Shown in pieces: positions 20,057-29,583 of a stretch of 64,000 bases of DNA. The DNA comes from Brucella rhizosphaerae (GTDB lineage Bacteria; Pseudomonadota; Alphaproteobacteria; Rhizobiales; Rhizobiaceae), in NCBI RefSeq assembly GCF_002252475.1, contig NZ_NNRK01000012.1, forward strand, positions 62,001-126,000. The letters are read 5' to 3'. The position numbers were made by a program, and so were the translations under genes. The first letter of the stretch is position 1. The number at the start of each line of letters is the position of its first letter. Under the pieces are notes generated by a model. The model made no database searches. It was not told where the DNA came from and saw only the letters and a list, made by a program, of their open reading frames with translations.

Positions 20057-21055
20057 ATGACAAAACCTGTTTTTCAGCGCCTTTCAGGAACGGATGCATT
20101 GCCGCTTACCTTACGTGATTGCGTGGTGGCGATCGGCAATTTTGATGGTGTCCATCGCGGCCATCAGGCTGTGCTGGAGCGTGCGCTGGAACTCGCACAC
20201 AGGGATGGTTTGCCTGCGGTCGTGCTGACCTTTGAGCCGCACCCACGCAGTTTCTTCAAGCCCAACGAGCCGATTGAACGGCTCACTGACGCTGTCGAGA
20301 AGGCTGAAATTTTGCGTCTCATGGGGTTTGATGCGGTTGTTGAACAGCCGTTTACTGCGGATTTTTCAGCGCAGTCGGCAGAAGACTTTGTGCACAATAT
20401 CCTTGTTGAACGATTGCATGCCAACCGTGTTGTCACGGGCTATGATTTCCATTTCGGCAAGGCGCGTCGGGGCACACCTCAGTTTCTGGAGGAAGCTGGC
20501 CAATCGTCAGGTTTCAGCGTGTCACTGGTGGATGCTTTTGGCGATGAAGGCGGAAATCTCGTTTCGTCGACGCGGGTTCGCGCTCTCCTGTGTGAGGGCG
20601 AAGTCGCTGAAGCCGCCGGTCTGCTTGGCTATCGCTACCGGGTTAGCGGAGAGGTCATCCATGGCAAAAAACTTGGACGCACGCTGGGTTTTCCAACGGC
20701 AAATATGACAATCGACGATCATGTCAGTTTGAAGCATGGCATTTACGCGGTCCGCTTTCGCAGGGCTGATGGTATCTTGCACGACGGTGTTGCGAGTTTT
20801 GGTCGCCGTCCGACTGTCGCAAGCGATGGCAAGCCTTTGCTTGAAACATTCGTGTTTGATTTTTCAGGCGATCTCTATGGAGAAGTTGCTGAAGTTTCCT
20901 TCTTTGGCTACCTGCGCGGCGAAGTAAAATTCGACGGACTCGATCCGCTTATCGCGCAGATGAAGCGCGATGAAGAAGAAGCGCGCGCGCTGCTGGCAGG
21001 GGCGCAGCCGCTGTCCGAGCTTGATCGCCTTTTGTCGTTTCCAGCATCAGCTTAA
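20057..21055 (+). CDS. ribF: Bifunctional riboflavin kinase / FAD synthetase
   Basis: The 332-residue enzyme makes FMN from riboflavin and then FAD. The N-terminal FAD synthetase domain shows the nucleotidyltransferase motif GNFDGVHRGHQAVL (about residues 24-37). The C-terminal flavokinase domain starts near residue 195 with GEVIHGKKLGRTLGFPTANM. The length is normal for a bifunctional RibF. It follows the HAD gene closely. Confidence 0.95.
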   Translation: MTKPVFQRLSGTDALPLTLRDCVVAIGNFDGVHRGHQAVLERALELAHRDGLPAVVLTFEPHPRSFFKPNEPIERLTDAVEKAEILRLMGFDAVVEQPFTADFSAQSAEDFVHNILVERLHANRVVTGYDFHFGKARRGTPQFLEEAGQSSGFSVSLVDAFGDEGGNLVSSTRVRALLCEGEVAEAAGLLGYRYRVSGEVIHGKKLGRTLGFPTANMTIDDHVSLKHGIYAVRFRRADGILHDGVASFGRRPTVASDGKPLLETFVFDFSGDLYGEVAEVSFFGYLRGEVKFDGLDPLIAQMKRDEEEARALLAGAQPLSELDRLLSFPASA

Positions 21056-21175
21056 AAATAGCTACAAAAAAGTTGTAGTCATTTCTACCTTAGATTTAAG
21101 TTTAATTTTACATATTCCGTTCAAACAGTGTTAAATGCCCTCAAAGTTTACGGGCCACTGTTATCGGAGTTTCAT

Positions 21176-22021
21176 GTGACGCGTATTGTCCCCCTTGCCT
21201 TTGTTACAGGCGCCGCATTGTTCGTAGGTCCTTTGTCGGTCGTTGCTGCAGATATGCAGCAGACGGATGTATATGCGGCTGAAGAAGTGAAACCCGCCCG
21301 TAAATACTTCTGGTCGGGCGACTGGTATCTCAAGGTTGGTGCTGCTGGCTTGGTTGCTCCGAAATTTGAAGGCTCCAACAAATATAAGTTTTCAGCGCAG
21401 CCTCTGGTCTCGCTTGGCCGTCAGGGTGAAGCAGAGCGCTTCTCCTCGCGCAATGACAACGTATCCTTTGCGGTGATCGATACAGACCGCTTCCGCGTCG
21501 GTGCGACGGGCAAGCTGCTGTTCAAACGCGATACGGATATTGATGGTATTCATGAAACGAAGTTCGGCGGTGAAGCCGGTGGCTTCGTCGATGTCTATCC
21601 GACCGATTGGCTGCGTTTCCGTGGTGAAGTGCGTCAGGGTATTCGCGCCCATAAGGGCGTTGTTGCTGATGTTGCAGCAGACGCATTCTATGACGTGACG
21701 CCGGTGATCCGCGTTTCGGCTGGTCCGCGCGCGACCTTCGCATCCAAAGACTATTTCAAGACTTATTATGGTGTGACGGCTGAAGAAGCGGTTGCATCCG
21801 GCGTCAAGGAATATCGTCCCGGCGGCGGTTGGGAATCGGTTGGCGTTGGTGGCGCCATCACCTGGAAGGCAACGGATAAGATCGATACCAGCCTGTTTGG
21901 TGAATATAGCCGTCTTCAGGGTCCTGCAAAGGACTCCAGCATCGTGAAGCAGCATGGCTCACGGGATCAGTTTATGGTCGGTATTGCTGCGACTTACCGC
22001 TTTGATTTCTCACTCGACTGA
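21176..22021 (+). CDS. MipA/OmpV family outer membrane protein
   Basis: The 281-residue protein begins with a signal peptide (MTRIVPLAFVTGAALF, cleavage near SVVAAD) and continues as alternating beta strands ending in an aromatic FDFSLD terminus, as expected for an outer membrane barrel. The MipA/OmpV family includes scaffold and porin-like proteins of unclear function. I chose the GTG at 21176, which has CGGAG upstream and gives a clean signal peptide; the GTG at 21128 would add 16 residues. Upstream lies a small inverted repeat CTACAA/TTGTAG (21062-21078), which may be a ribF terminator or an operator. Confidence 0.8.
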   Translation: MTRIVPLAFVTGAALFVGPLSVVAADMQQTDVYAAEEVKPARKYFWSGDWYLKVGAAGLVAPKFEGSNKYKFSAQPLVSLGRQGEAERFSSRNDNVSFAVIDTDRFRVGATGKLLFKRDTDIDGIHETKFGGEAGGFVDVYPTDWLRFRGEVRQGIRAHKGVVADVAADAFYDVTPVIRVSAGPRATFASKDYFKTYYGVTAEEAVASGVKEYRPGGGWESVGVGGAITWKATDKIDTSLFGEYSRLQGPAKDSSIVKQHGSRDQFMVGIAATYRFDFSLD

Positions 22022-22048
22022 TCGAAACGGGTCAATCTGTTAAGTTTT

Positions 22049-22088
22049 CGAGGGCAGGGCTGCAAGTTTATTGCGCCCTGCCTCTTTA
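22049..22088 (+). terminator. Terminator of the MipA/OmpV gene
   Basis: GAG-G-GCAGGGC pairs with GCCCTGC-CTC with one bulge and is followed by TTTATT. Confidence 0.7.
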
Positions 22089-22167
22089 TTCCTGTGAAGG
22101 TCATTGCTAAAAGCGTGCCCATGATGACGGATTTTCGGCATATTATCGCGGCCATACGAATTATTGG

Positions 22168-22259
22168 CCCGGCCTTCCTCTAAGCCTTGATAGCATTGCG
22201 TGACGCGCAATGCATGGCAGGAAGGTCCGGGAACGACCGGCTGTGCCTCGCAGCCTTTT
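22168..22259 (+). ncRNA. Long hairpin with terminator-like end upstream of ileS
   Basis: The region between the MipA gene and ileS holds no gene but has a strong fold. CCCGG-CCTTCCT (22168-22179) pairs with AGGAAGG-T-CCGGG (22219-22231), enclosing GCC/GGC and a perfect GCATTGCG/CGCAATGC stem (22193-22213). A second hairpin GGCTGTG/CGCAGCC (22239-22255) is followed by TTTTGAATTTT, like an intrinsic terminator. This suggests either a small RNA or a terminating leader of ileS. I recognise no known family; it is not a tRNA, SRP RNA or T-box. The strand is chosen from the T tract. Confidence 0.45.
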
Positions 22260-22349
22260 GAATTTTCCCGGCTGTATGTTGCAGCCTCCTGAACTTTCAG
22301 CATCCTCGCCCACCATATTGCTGCGCGGGATTGACAGGCAAGTAATAAA

Positions 22350-25265
22350 ATGACCGAGACGACTGCCAAGATCGACTATTCCAAAACTCTCAACCTGCCA
22401 CAGACCGAGTTCCCCATGCGTGCGGGATTGCCTGCGCGTGAGCCTCTGTTTGTGCAGCGCTGGGAGGAAATGAACCTCTATAAAAAGCTGCGTGAAGACG
22501 CGAAGGACCGTCCGCTGTATGTGCTGCATGACGGTCCTCCTTACGCAAATGGCAACATTCATATCGGTCACGCGCTGAACAAGATCCTCAAGGATGTGAT
22601 CACGCGCTCATTCCAGATGCGCGGCTTCAACTCGAATTATGTGCCGGGCTGGGATTGTCATGGTCTGCCGATCGAGTGGAAGATCGAGGAAAAATACCGT
22701 GCGCAGAGCAAGAACAAGGATGAAGTAGCAATCAACGAGTTCCGCAAGGAATGCCGTGAATTTGCTGCGGGCTGGATCAAGATACAGTCGGAAGAGTTCA
22801 AGCGCCTCGCAATCTGCGGCGATTTTGAAAATCCATATACGACCATGAATTTCCATGCGGAAGCGCGGATTGCTGGTGAGTTGCTGAAGTTTGCTGCAAC
22901 CGGCCAGCTTTATCGCGGGTCGAAGCCTGTTATGTGGTCGGTTGTCGAGCGCACAGCGCTTGCAGAAGCAGAAGTCGAATATCACGACATCGAGTCGGAT
23001 ATGATCTGGGTGAAGTTCCCTGTTGCCGGTTCTGGCGATCTTGCTGGTAGCTCGGTCGTTATCTGGACAACGACCCCCTGGACCATTCCGGGCAATCGTG
23101 CTGTCGCTTATTCGACGCGTGTCGAATACGGCCTCTACGAGGTGACGGCTGCTGAAAATGACTTTGGCCCACGTCCAGGCGAGAAGCTTATCTTCGCAGA
23201 TAAATTGGCCGAAGAATGCGCCAAGAAGGCAAAGCTTGAGTTCAAACGTCTGCGCGATGTGACGGGTGAAGAGCTTGCCAGGAATGTGCTTGATCATCCG
23301 CTCAAGGGTTTCGGCGGCGGATATGAGTTCGTCGTTCCGCTGGTTTCGGGTGATCATGTCACCGACGATGCTGGTACGGGCTTTGTGCACACCGCGCCAA
23401 GCCATGGTCGCGAAGACTTTGAAGCTTGGATGGACAGCGCGCGTGAGCTGGAAGCCCGCGGCATTGATCCGAGCATCCCGTTTCCGGTTGGCGATGATGG
23501 CTATTACACCAAGGATGCGCCGGGCTTTGGCCCGGATCGCGAAGGTGGTCCTGCGCGCGTTATCGATGATAACGGCAAGAAGGGCGATGCGAACGACTCC
23601 GTCATCAAACAGCTTATCGCGACTGACAAGCTGTTTGCACGCGGACGTCTGAAGCATTCCTATCCGCATTCATGGCGCTCGAAAAAGCCGGTTATCTTCC
23701 GCAACACCCCGCAGTGGTTTGTCTATATGGACAAGAACCTCGGTGATGGCACCACGCTGCGTTCGCGCTCGCTGAAAGCGATTGAAGATACACGTTTTGT
23801 GCCTGCTGCTGGCCAGAATCGTCTTCGTGCCATGATCGAAGGTCGCCCGGATTGGGTTCTTTCGCGTCAGCGCGCATGGGGTGTGCCAATCTGCGTCTTC
23901 GCTGATGAGGAAGGCAATATCCTTCAGGACGATGCCGTGAACAAGCGTATCCTTGAAGCTTTCGAGGCAGAAGGTGCTGATGCATGGTTTGCGGAAGGTG
24001 CGCGTGAGCGTTTCCTTGGCAATCGTGCTGGTGAAAGCTGGACGCAGGTTCGCGACATTCTCGACGTCTGGTTCGATTCTGGCTCGACGCACACATTCAC
24101 GCTGGAAGACCGCCCGGACATGAAGTGGCCGGCGGATGTTTATCTCGAAGGCTCCGACCAGCATCGCGGCTGGTTCCATTCATCGCTGCTTGAAAGCTGC
24201 GGAACGCGTGGCCGCGCGCCTTACAATGCTGTTGTTACCCATGGGTTCACCATGGACGAGAACGGCAAAAAAATGTCGAAGTCGCTGGGCAATACTGTCA
24301 CGCCACAGGACGTCATCAAGGATTCAGGTGCGGATATTCTTCGCCTCTGGGTGATGACAACCGACTATTGGGAAGATCAGCGCCTCGGCAAGAGCATCAT
24401 TCAGACCAATATCGATGCGTATCGCAAGCTGCGTAACACCATTCGCTGGATGCTGGGTACGCTTGCCCATGATGAAGGCGAGAACGTTCCGCACGCAGAG
24501 CTGCCGGAACTTGAACGCCTTATGCTGCATCGTCTGGCGGAACTCGATGAAGTCGTGCGTTCAGGTTATGACGCGTTTGATTTCAAGCGCATTGCACGTG
24601 CACTGATCGACTTCATGAATGTCGAGCTTTCGGCATTCTACTTCGATATCCGCAAGGATGCGCTTTATTGCGATGCACCATCGAGTGTCCGCCGCAAGGC
24701 AGCACTTCAGACCGTTCGCGAGATTTTTGACCGCGTAACGACCTGGCTTGCTCCGATGCTGCCTTTCACGATGGAAGAAGCTTGGCTGGATCGCTATCCG
24801 CAATCTGTTTCGGTGCATCTGGAACAGTTCCGCAAGACGCCAGCCGAATGGCGCGACGATGTGCTGGCTGAAAAGTGGCGTAAGGTTCGCAATGTTCGCC
24901 GTGTCGTTACTGGTGCTCTGGAACTGGAACGTGCTGATAAACGCATTGGTTCTTCGCTGGAAGCAGCACCTGTTGTCTATATCGCTGACAAGAGCCTCGC
25001 CGATTCGCTTGAAGGATTGGATTTCGCTGAAATCTGCATCACCAGCGGTATTGACGTGACAGATGCTGGGGCTCCTGCTGAAGCTTTCACGTTGGACGAA
25101 GTGAAGGGCGTTGCAGTTGTTCCTGTACGTGCAGAAGGCGAGAAATGTGCGCGTTCCTGGCGCTATACCACAGATGTAGGTTTAGACGCGGAATTCCCGG
25201 AAGTCTCGGCTCGCGATGCTGCAGCCCTTCACGAATTGAAGGCTCTCGGCCGACTTTCGTCATAA
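22350..25265 (+). CDS. ileS: Isoleucine-tRNA ligase
   Basis: The 971-residue class I synthetase charges tRNA-Ile and edits misactivated valine. The HIGH-type motif is in [16 protein letters not shown] near residue 57, KMSKS is in [11 protein letters not shown] near residue 635, and the editing-domain threonine-rich segment [13 protein letters not shown] lies near residue 238. The anticodon-binding domain occupies the C-terminal quarter. The ATG at 22350 gives the expected N-terminus. Upstream sits an unexplained structured RNA segment. Confidence 0.97.
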   Translation: MTETTAKIDYSKTLNLPQTEFPMRAGLPAREPLFVQRWEEMNLYKKLREDAKDRPLYVLHDGPPYANGNIHIGHALNKILKDVITRSFQMRGFNSNYVPGWDCHGLPIEWKIEEKYRAQSKNKDEVAINEFRKECREFAAGWIKIQSEEFKRLAICGDFENPYTTMNFHAEARIAGELLKFAATGQLYRGSKPVMWSVVERTALAEAEVEYHDIESDMIWVKFPVAGSGDLAGSSVVIWTTTPWTIPGNRAVAYSTRVEYGLYEVTAAENDFGPRPGEKLIFADKLAEECAKKAKLEFKRLRDVTGEELARNVLDHPLKGFGGGYEFVVPLVSGDHVTDDAGTGFVHTAPSHGREDFEAWMDSARELEARGIDPSIPFPVGDDGYYTKDAPGFGPDREGGPARVIDDNGKKGDANDSVIKQLIATDKLFARGRLKHSYPHSWRSKKPVIFRNTPQWFVYMDKNLGDGTTLRSRSLKAIEDTRFVPAAGQNRLRAMIEGRPDWVLSRQRAWGVPICVFADEEGNILQDDAVNKRILEAFEAEGADAWFAEGARERFLGNRAGESWTQVRDILDVWFDSGSTHTFTLEDRPDMKWPADVYLEGSDQHRGWFHSSLLESCGTRGRAPYNAVVTHGFTMDENGKKMSKSLGNTVTPQDVIKDSGADILRLWVMTTDYWEDQRLGKSIIQTNIDAYRKLRNTIRWMLGTLAHDEGENVPHAELPELERLMLHRLAELDEVVRSGYDAFDFKRIARALIDFMNVELSAFYFDIRKDALYCDAPSSVRRKAALQTVREIFDRVTTWLAPMLPFTMEEAWLDRYPQSVSVHLEQFRKTPAEWRDDVLAEKWRKVRNVRRVVTGALELERADKRIGSSLEAAPVVYIADKSLADSLEGLDFAEICITSGIDVTDAGAPAEAFTLDEVKGVAVVPVRAEGEKCARSWRYTTDVGLDAEFPEVSARDAAALHELKALGRLSS

Positions 25266-25274
25266 TAATTAAAG

Positions 25275-25301
25275 GCCCGGTTGCGCTGTGCATCCGGGCT
25301 T
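25275..25301 (+). terminator. Terminator of ileS
   Basis: GCCCGG pairs with CCGGGC across a 13-base loop and is followed by TTT. The stem is short for the loop, so the call is moderate. Confidence 0.55.
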
Positions 25302-25506
25302 TCCGCTTCAGGGCTTGCCTTTTAAAATGAGGACATGGTGAAATAGCGGTTAATATCGCGATTGCCCGTAGAGATGCTCTCATGTACAAGGCTGTCCTTG
25401 AGATAAACTTGCAATCTGCCTTGGAGTTGCCGGTTTCTTGCGGCAAGGGTGAAAAAAGAAGCCTTTGGCGAAAAGAAAATCGACAGGCGTAAAAGAAGTG
25501 GCGCTA

Positions 25507-26181
25507 ATGAAGATTGAAGGACGAGTTCTGGTATTGATGACGGCAGTTGCGGGCCTCGCGCTGTCTGGTTGTGTGTCGTCGCCGACCTACGGAACCGGCA
25601 AAACTGCGAATGCGCAGCTTCTCGACGACGTGTCGAACATGGCAAGCTTTGGTCAGGGCAAGAAAAAAGACCGTATTGATTACAAGCCGCGTCCTGATCT
25701 TGTGCGTCCAGCGCAGGGTGACAGGGGTTCGTTGCCAGCTCCTCAGGAAAGCCTTGCAAGTGCAGGTGATCCGGCATGGCCAGAATCGCCGGAACAGCGC
25801 CGCAAGCGTTTGCGTGATGAAATCACCGCAAACCGCGACAATCCAAACTTCGTTTCTCCTGTTGAGCAGGATGTGCCTGTTGCAAACAACCTTCGCGCTT
25901 CGCTGCCTAGCGGTAGCAGCCGTCGCGAGGATTATGCATCGCGCACGCCAACCTTCGATCCAGCCAGAGTTGCTGAATTGAAGAAGCAGCGTGCAGAGCA
26001 GACGCAAGGAACATCATCCAATCGGCGCTATCTGAGCGAGCCGCCTCTTGGTTATCGTCAGCCGGCAGCGACAGCTGCTGTTGGTGAAATGGGCCAGGAT
26101 GAGGCGCAGAAAGAACGCGAGCGCAAGAAAGCAGCTGGCGGTGGCGGCAAGAGCTGGCGCGATCTGCTGCCCTGGAATTAA
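25507..26181 (+). CDS. Putative lipoprotein of unknown function
   Basis: The 224-residue protein has a lipoprotein signal: a short basic start, a hydrophobic stretch and the lipobox LSGC with Cys22, so it should be exported and lipid-anchored. The mature part is polar and probably disordered, rich in Arg, Gln, Ser and Pro, with a lysine-rich segment ahead of the end SWRDLLPWN. The ATG at 25507 is chosen because it gives the lipobox at the usual distance; a GTG at 25498 is possible. Homologues are known to me only as conserved hypothetical proteins of Rhizobiales. Confidence 0.75.
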   Translation: MKIEGRVLVLMTAVAGLALSGCVSSPTYGTGKTANAQLLDDVSNMASFGQGKKKDRIDYKPRPDLVRPAQGDRGSLPAPQESLASAGDPAWPESPEQRRKRLRDEITANRDNPNFVSPVEQDVPVANNLRASLPSGSSRREDYASRTPTFDPARVAELKKQRAEQTQGTSSNRRYLSEPPLGYRQPAATAAVGEMGQDEAQKERERKKAAGGGGKSWRDLLPWN

Positions 26182-26210
26182 TATCTATAGTATAGATTTT
26201 CAAAAACACG

Positions 26211-26245
26211 GAAACCGGAAGAAAAATTCTTCCGGTTTCTTTTTT
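26211..26245 (+). terminator. Intrinsic terminator of the lipoprotein gene
   Basis: GAAACCGGAAG pairs with CTTCCGGTTTC over 11 bases around a seven-base loop, followed by T6. Confidence 0.92.
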
Positions 26246-26411
26246 GTATCAGCATTATAATCCATCCATAAAGCTGACGTGGATTTTTTTGGTTGAATCC
26301 ATAATATTAAATATTTTTAATGTTGTCTATTCTGAACAATATTTGATTTCAATCAACGAAAACATTCTGGCAGAGCGTATCATGCAGATTTTCATGATGC
26401 GAGGTATAGCA

Positions 26412-26972
26412 ATGCATAGGATAAATTCAATTTGGGACGAACCAAATGGCTATGGTGTTATAAGCCGCACGCTTCATTGGCTAATGGCCGCGCTTTTTCT
26501 ATGGCAGTTCACGTCTGCTATCCTGCGCGTATTCATCAAGGACACCGCACTTTATAGTTTCTTCTGGTCATCGCATTTTACAATTGGCTTTTCCTTGCTG
26601 TTGCTCGTTTTGCTGCGCGGCATCTGGGGGCTGCTGAATCTCTCTAGTCGACCGCATAAGCCCGGTGTCATGGGTAAGCTCGCGGGTGTCGGCCATCTGG
26701 TGATTTATGCGCTTATGTTTGCAGTACCTGCGCTTGCGCTGCTGCGAAGCTATGGCAATGGCCGCGGCTTTTCTGCCTTCGGTATCCAGATATTTGAGCA
26801 GACCGGCATTCAGAATGCGGCCTTAACTGCGCCGGGCAATGCATTCCACGGTCTTCTTGGCTGGGTGTTGCTGGCCGCTATTATCGGACATGTACTGATG
26901 GCGATGCTTCATCATTTTGCACTCCGCGATAACACTCTTCGCCGCATGACGGGGCACAGGGTCATAAACTGA
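26412..26972 (+). CDS. Cytochrome b561
   Basis: The 186-residue protein is a four-segment diheme b-type cytochrome of the CybB type, carrying electrons in the inner membrane. Candidate heme-ligand histidines are in RTLHWLMAALFLWQF, SSHFTIGFSLLLLVLLR, NAFHGLLGWVLLAAIIGH and the end MLHHFALRDN. The ATG at 26412 has GAGGT upstream; in-frame ATGs earlier would add six to eight residues. The 170 bases before it are AT-rich and hold no gene. It is convergent with tadA. Confidence 0.88.
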   Translation: MHRINSIWDEPNGYGVISRTLHWLMAALFLWQFTSAILRVFIKDTALYSFFWSSHFTIGFSLLLLVLLRGIWGLLNLSSRPHKPGVMGKLAGVGHLVIYALMFAVPALALLRSYGNGRGFSAFGIQIFEQTGIQNAALTAPGNAFHGLLGWVLLAAIIGHVLMAMLHHFALRDNTLRRMTGHRVIN

Positions 26973-26980
26973 GCTGCTGG

Positions 26981-27454
26981 CTACCGTTTCTCGCGAAAAA
27001 AATCCCGGAGGATTTTCTGGGCTTTTTCTTCAGAAAAGCCTGCGTAAATTTCTGGAACGTGATGGCATGTGGGCTGTGTGTAGAAGCGCGACCCATATTC
27101 CACACCGCCACCTTTGGGGTCGGCGGCGCCGTAATACAGTCTGCGAATACGGGCAAACGAAATCGCGGCTGCACACATTGTACAGGGTTCAAGCGTCACA
27201 TAGAGATCGCAGTCGAGCAGGCGTTCGGACCTAAGTGCTTCTCCTGCCTGACGGATTACGAGTACTTCCGCATGCGCCGTGACATCATTCAGTTCGCGCG
27301 TACGGTTGCCTGCACGGGCAATTATCGCGCCTTCATGCACGATGACTGCACCAATCGGCACCTCGCCGCGAAGGGCTGCAGATTTGGCTTCTTCGAGCGC
27401 AATATCCATCGGTGTCGCCACTTTTGAGGATGAAATGTCTGTAACCTTTTTCAA
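26981..27454 (-). CDS. tadA: tRNA adenosine(34) deaminase / nucleoside deaminase TadA
   Basis: The protein converts adenosine 34 of tRNA-Arg to inosine. The zinc-binding cytidine-deaminase-fold motifs are complete: TAHAEVLVI with His and catalytic Glu, and EPCTMCAAAI with two Cys. The start is uncertain. A TTG at 27454 has a GAGG site and gives 157 residues; a GTG at 27421 or the ATG at 27409 (MDIALEEAKSAALRGEVP) are closer to the conserved N-terminus. It is divergent from the pseudouridine synthase. Confidence 0.85.
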   Translation of the reverse strand: MKKVTDISSSKVATPMDIALEEAKSAALRGEVPIGAVIVHEGAIIARAGNRTRELNDVTAHAEVLVIRQAGEALRSERLLDCDLYVTLEPCTMCAAAISFARIRRLYYGAADPKGGGVEYGSRFYTQPTCHHVPEIYAGFSEEKAQKILRDFFREKR

Positions 27455-27645
27455 CCTAACCTCATTTCGTGCATCGGACCGGGAAATTTCGCTCGCAAGC
27501 CATTGAGCGATTTGTTACTGCATAAGTCACGAAATCAAAACCGATTTGCAAACGGATTTATACAGCGTTCTTGACCGGACGGTTCTTTGCCAACCCCAAA
27601 GGGGCGAAAGACGACACGGCGGCGCTGCTGAAAGGCCAATACCAG

Positions 27646-29583
27646 ATGAGCACTGAAGACGATAACAAGGGCGGTCGACGCCCCCCGCATGGACGTGGTG
27701 AAGGCCGTGGCGATCGCCCCGGCGGCAGTCGCGGTGAACGCGGCGAGCGACATTCGGGTCCTCGAGAAGATAGACCGCGTGAGGATCGCCCACGCGAAGA
27801 CAGACCTCGCCGTGACGATGATCGCGGTGCGCCGCGCAAGTTTGGTTCGCGCGCGCCGCAAGAGGGTGACGATACCAGCGAGCGCATTGCCAAGCGTCTG
27901 GCACGTGCAGGCATTGCATCGCGCCGCGAAGCCGAGACCATGATTGCGGCAGGCCGCATCTCAGTTAACGGCAAGGTGCTTGAAAGCCCTGCAGTGAACG
28001 TGAAGCGCACCGATGTCATCACGGTTGATGGCAAGCAGCTAAAGCAGGCCGAACGCACCCGTCTCTGGCTCTATCACAAGCCAGCAGGTCTTGTGACGAC
28101 CAATCGTGACCCTGAAGGTCGTCCGACCGTTTTTGAAGCACTGCCTCCGGAAATGCCGCGCGTACTTTCGGTTGGGCGTCTCGACATCAATACCGAAGGT
28201 CTGCTTCTGCTTACCAATGATGGTGGTCTGTCGCGCGTTCTGGAACTGCCTTCAACCGGTTGGCTGCGCCGCTACCGCGTTCGCGCTCATGGCAAGGTCA
28301 CGCAGGTCCAGCTTGATGCGCTGAAGGACGGCATTGCAGTCGAGGGCGTTTTCTACGGCAGCATCGAAGCAACGCTTGAGCGTGAGCAGGGTGCCAACGT
28401 CTGGATTTCGATCGGTCTGCGCGAAGGCAAGAACCGCGAAGTCAAGAACATCCTCGGTGCGCTCGGTCTGACGGTTGGCCGTCTGATCCGCGTTTCGTTT
28501 GGTCCTTTCCAGCTTGGCGATCTTGAAGAAGGTGCAGTTCGTGAAATTCGCGGACGTATTCTGCGCGATCAGCTTGGTGAGAAGCTTGTTGAGGAATCAG
28601 GTGCAGATTTCGATGCTCCGGTTCTGAACGAGTTCTCCAATACCGTTGTGCAGGGCCGCACGCGGCGCGAGATGGAGCAGCAGCAGGAGCCAGAAGGCGA
28701 GTATCGTCGCCAGCCGCGCGAGCGCGAATGGATCTCCAGCCAGCCAGAGCGCCGCAAGCGTGAAGAGAAAAAAGAAGACAAGGTTGAACCGCGTCGCCGT
28801 GGCAACAGCAACGTCTGGATGGCTCCAGGTGCACGCCCACAGGGCGACAAAGCCGCCGCGCAGAAAGCAGCTCGTGCTGAGAGCCGTGGCGCGCGTGCAA
28901 GCCGCTCCGACGGTGATTTGCAGTCCCGTCCACGCCGTTTCGCCGACGGCGATCAGCGTCGCGACGAAGGTCGCGATGACCGTCCTCGTCGTTCCGAAGG
29001 GCGTTTTGATAAACAGGGTGCGCGTCCAGAAGGCCGCAACGATAGCCGTTCAGGGCCTCGTACGCCTCGTCCGGAAGGTGACTTTCAATCCCGCCCACGT
29101 CGTTCAGCTGATGGCGATCAGCGTCGCGAGGGAGGCCGTGATGATCGTCCTCGTCGCTTTGAGGGTCGTCCGGAAGGCAGGTCCGAGGGGCGCACAGAGG
29201 GTCGTTATGAGCCTCGTGGACCAAGGCCGGAAGGTCAGGATGCGCGCAAACAAGAACGCCGTCCAGGTAAGCGCGAGCGCGCTGAACTGAAAAGCGAGGG
29301 TGGCGAAAAATCGTCGGGTGGTTATGAAGGCCGCAGCTTCGGCAAGCCTTCAGGTCCGCGCAGCGAAGGTCGCTTTGGCGGTGGTAATGCCGACCGTGGC
29401 CCACGCACCAGCGGTCCTCGTTCTGGCGGTGACGATAGTCGTGGCCCATCCAAGGGACCGAGAAGCTTTGGCAAGGGTCCAGACCGTGGCGGTTCTGGCG
29501 GCAAGCCAGCTAATCGCAAACCGAGTGATGGAAAGCCAAGAGGTGGCAAGCCAGGGGGTAGCGGTGCGGATCGTCGGCGGTAA
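27646..29583 (+). CDS. rRNA pseudouridine synthase (RluB type) with long disordered arms
   Basis: The 645-residue protein contains an S4 RNA-binding domain (SERIAKRLARAGIASRREAE, about residues 75-94) and an RsuA/RluB pseudouridine synthase core, with the catalytic aspartate in VGRLDINTEGLLLLTNDG near residue 180. RluB modifies 23S rRNA. The core ends near residue 310; the rest is basic and acidic, rich in Arg, Gly, Asp and Pro. An N-terminal tandem REDRPREDRP segment and two long C-terminal repeats (about 28909-28998 and 29077-29166) carry QSRPRR, ADGDQRR and RDDRPRR. I use the ATG at 27646 (MSTEDDNK); a TTG at 27571 is less likely. It overlaps rsmD by 20 bases. Confidence 0.88.
   Translation: MSTEDDNKGGRRPPHGRGEGRGDRPGGSRGERGERHSGPREDRPREDRPREDRPRRDDDRGAPRKFGSRAPQEGDDTSERIAKRLARAGIASRREAETMIAAGRISVNGKVLESPAVNVKRTDVITVDGKQLKQAERTRLWLYHKPAGLVTTNRDPEGRPTVFEALPPEMPRVLSVGRLDINTEGLLLLTNDGGLSRVLELPSTGWLRRYRVRAHGKVTQVQLDALKDGIAVEGVFYGSIEATLEREQGANVWISIGLREGKNREVKNILGALGLTVGRLIRVSFGPFQLGDLEEGAVREIRGRILRDQLGEKLVEESGADFDAPVLNEFSNTVVQGRTRREMEQQQEPEGEYRRQPREREWISSQPERRKREEKKEDKVEPRRRGNSNVWMAPGARPQGDKAAAQKAARAESRGARASRSDGDLQSRPRRFADGDQRRDEGRDDRPRRSEGRFDKQGARPEGRNDSRSGPRTPRPEGDFQSRPRRSADGDQRREGGRDDRPRRFEGRPEGRSEGRTEGRYEPRGPRPEGQDARKQERRPGKRERAELKSEGGEKSSGGYEGRSFGKPSGPRSEGRFGGGNADRGPRTSGPRSGGDDSRGPSKGPRSFGKGPDRGGSGGKPANRKPSDGKPRGGKPGGSGADRRR

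Noticed and set aside
22168..22259. Signal recognition particle RNA or RNase P RNA as identity of the ileS upstream structure.
   Set aside because: The conserved SRP loop and RNase P core motifs are absent, and RNase P RNA would be several times longer.
22608..23669. A 353-codon antisense frame inside ileS.
   Set aside because: It mirrors ileS codon bias and shows no domain; ileS is intact in this region.
28442..29449. A 335-codon antisense frame opposite the pseudouridine synthase tail.
   Set aside because: It is His/Arg-rich because it reads the complement of the repetitive Arg/Gly/Asp tail; no start context or family.
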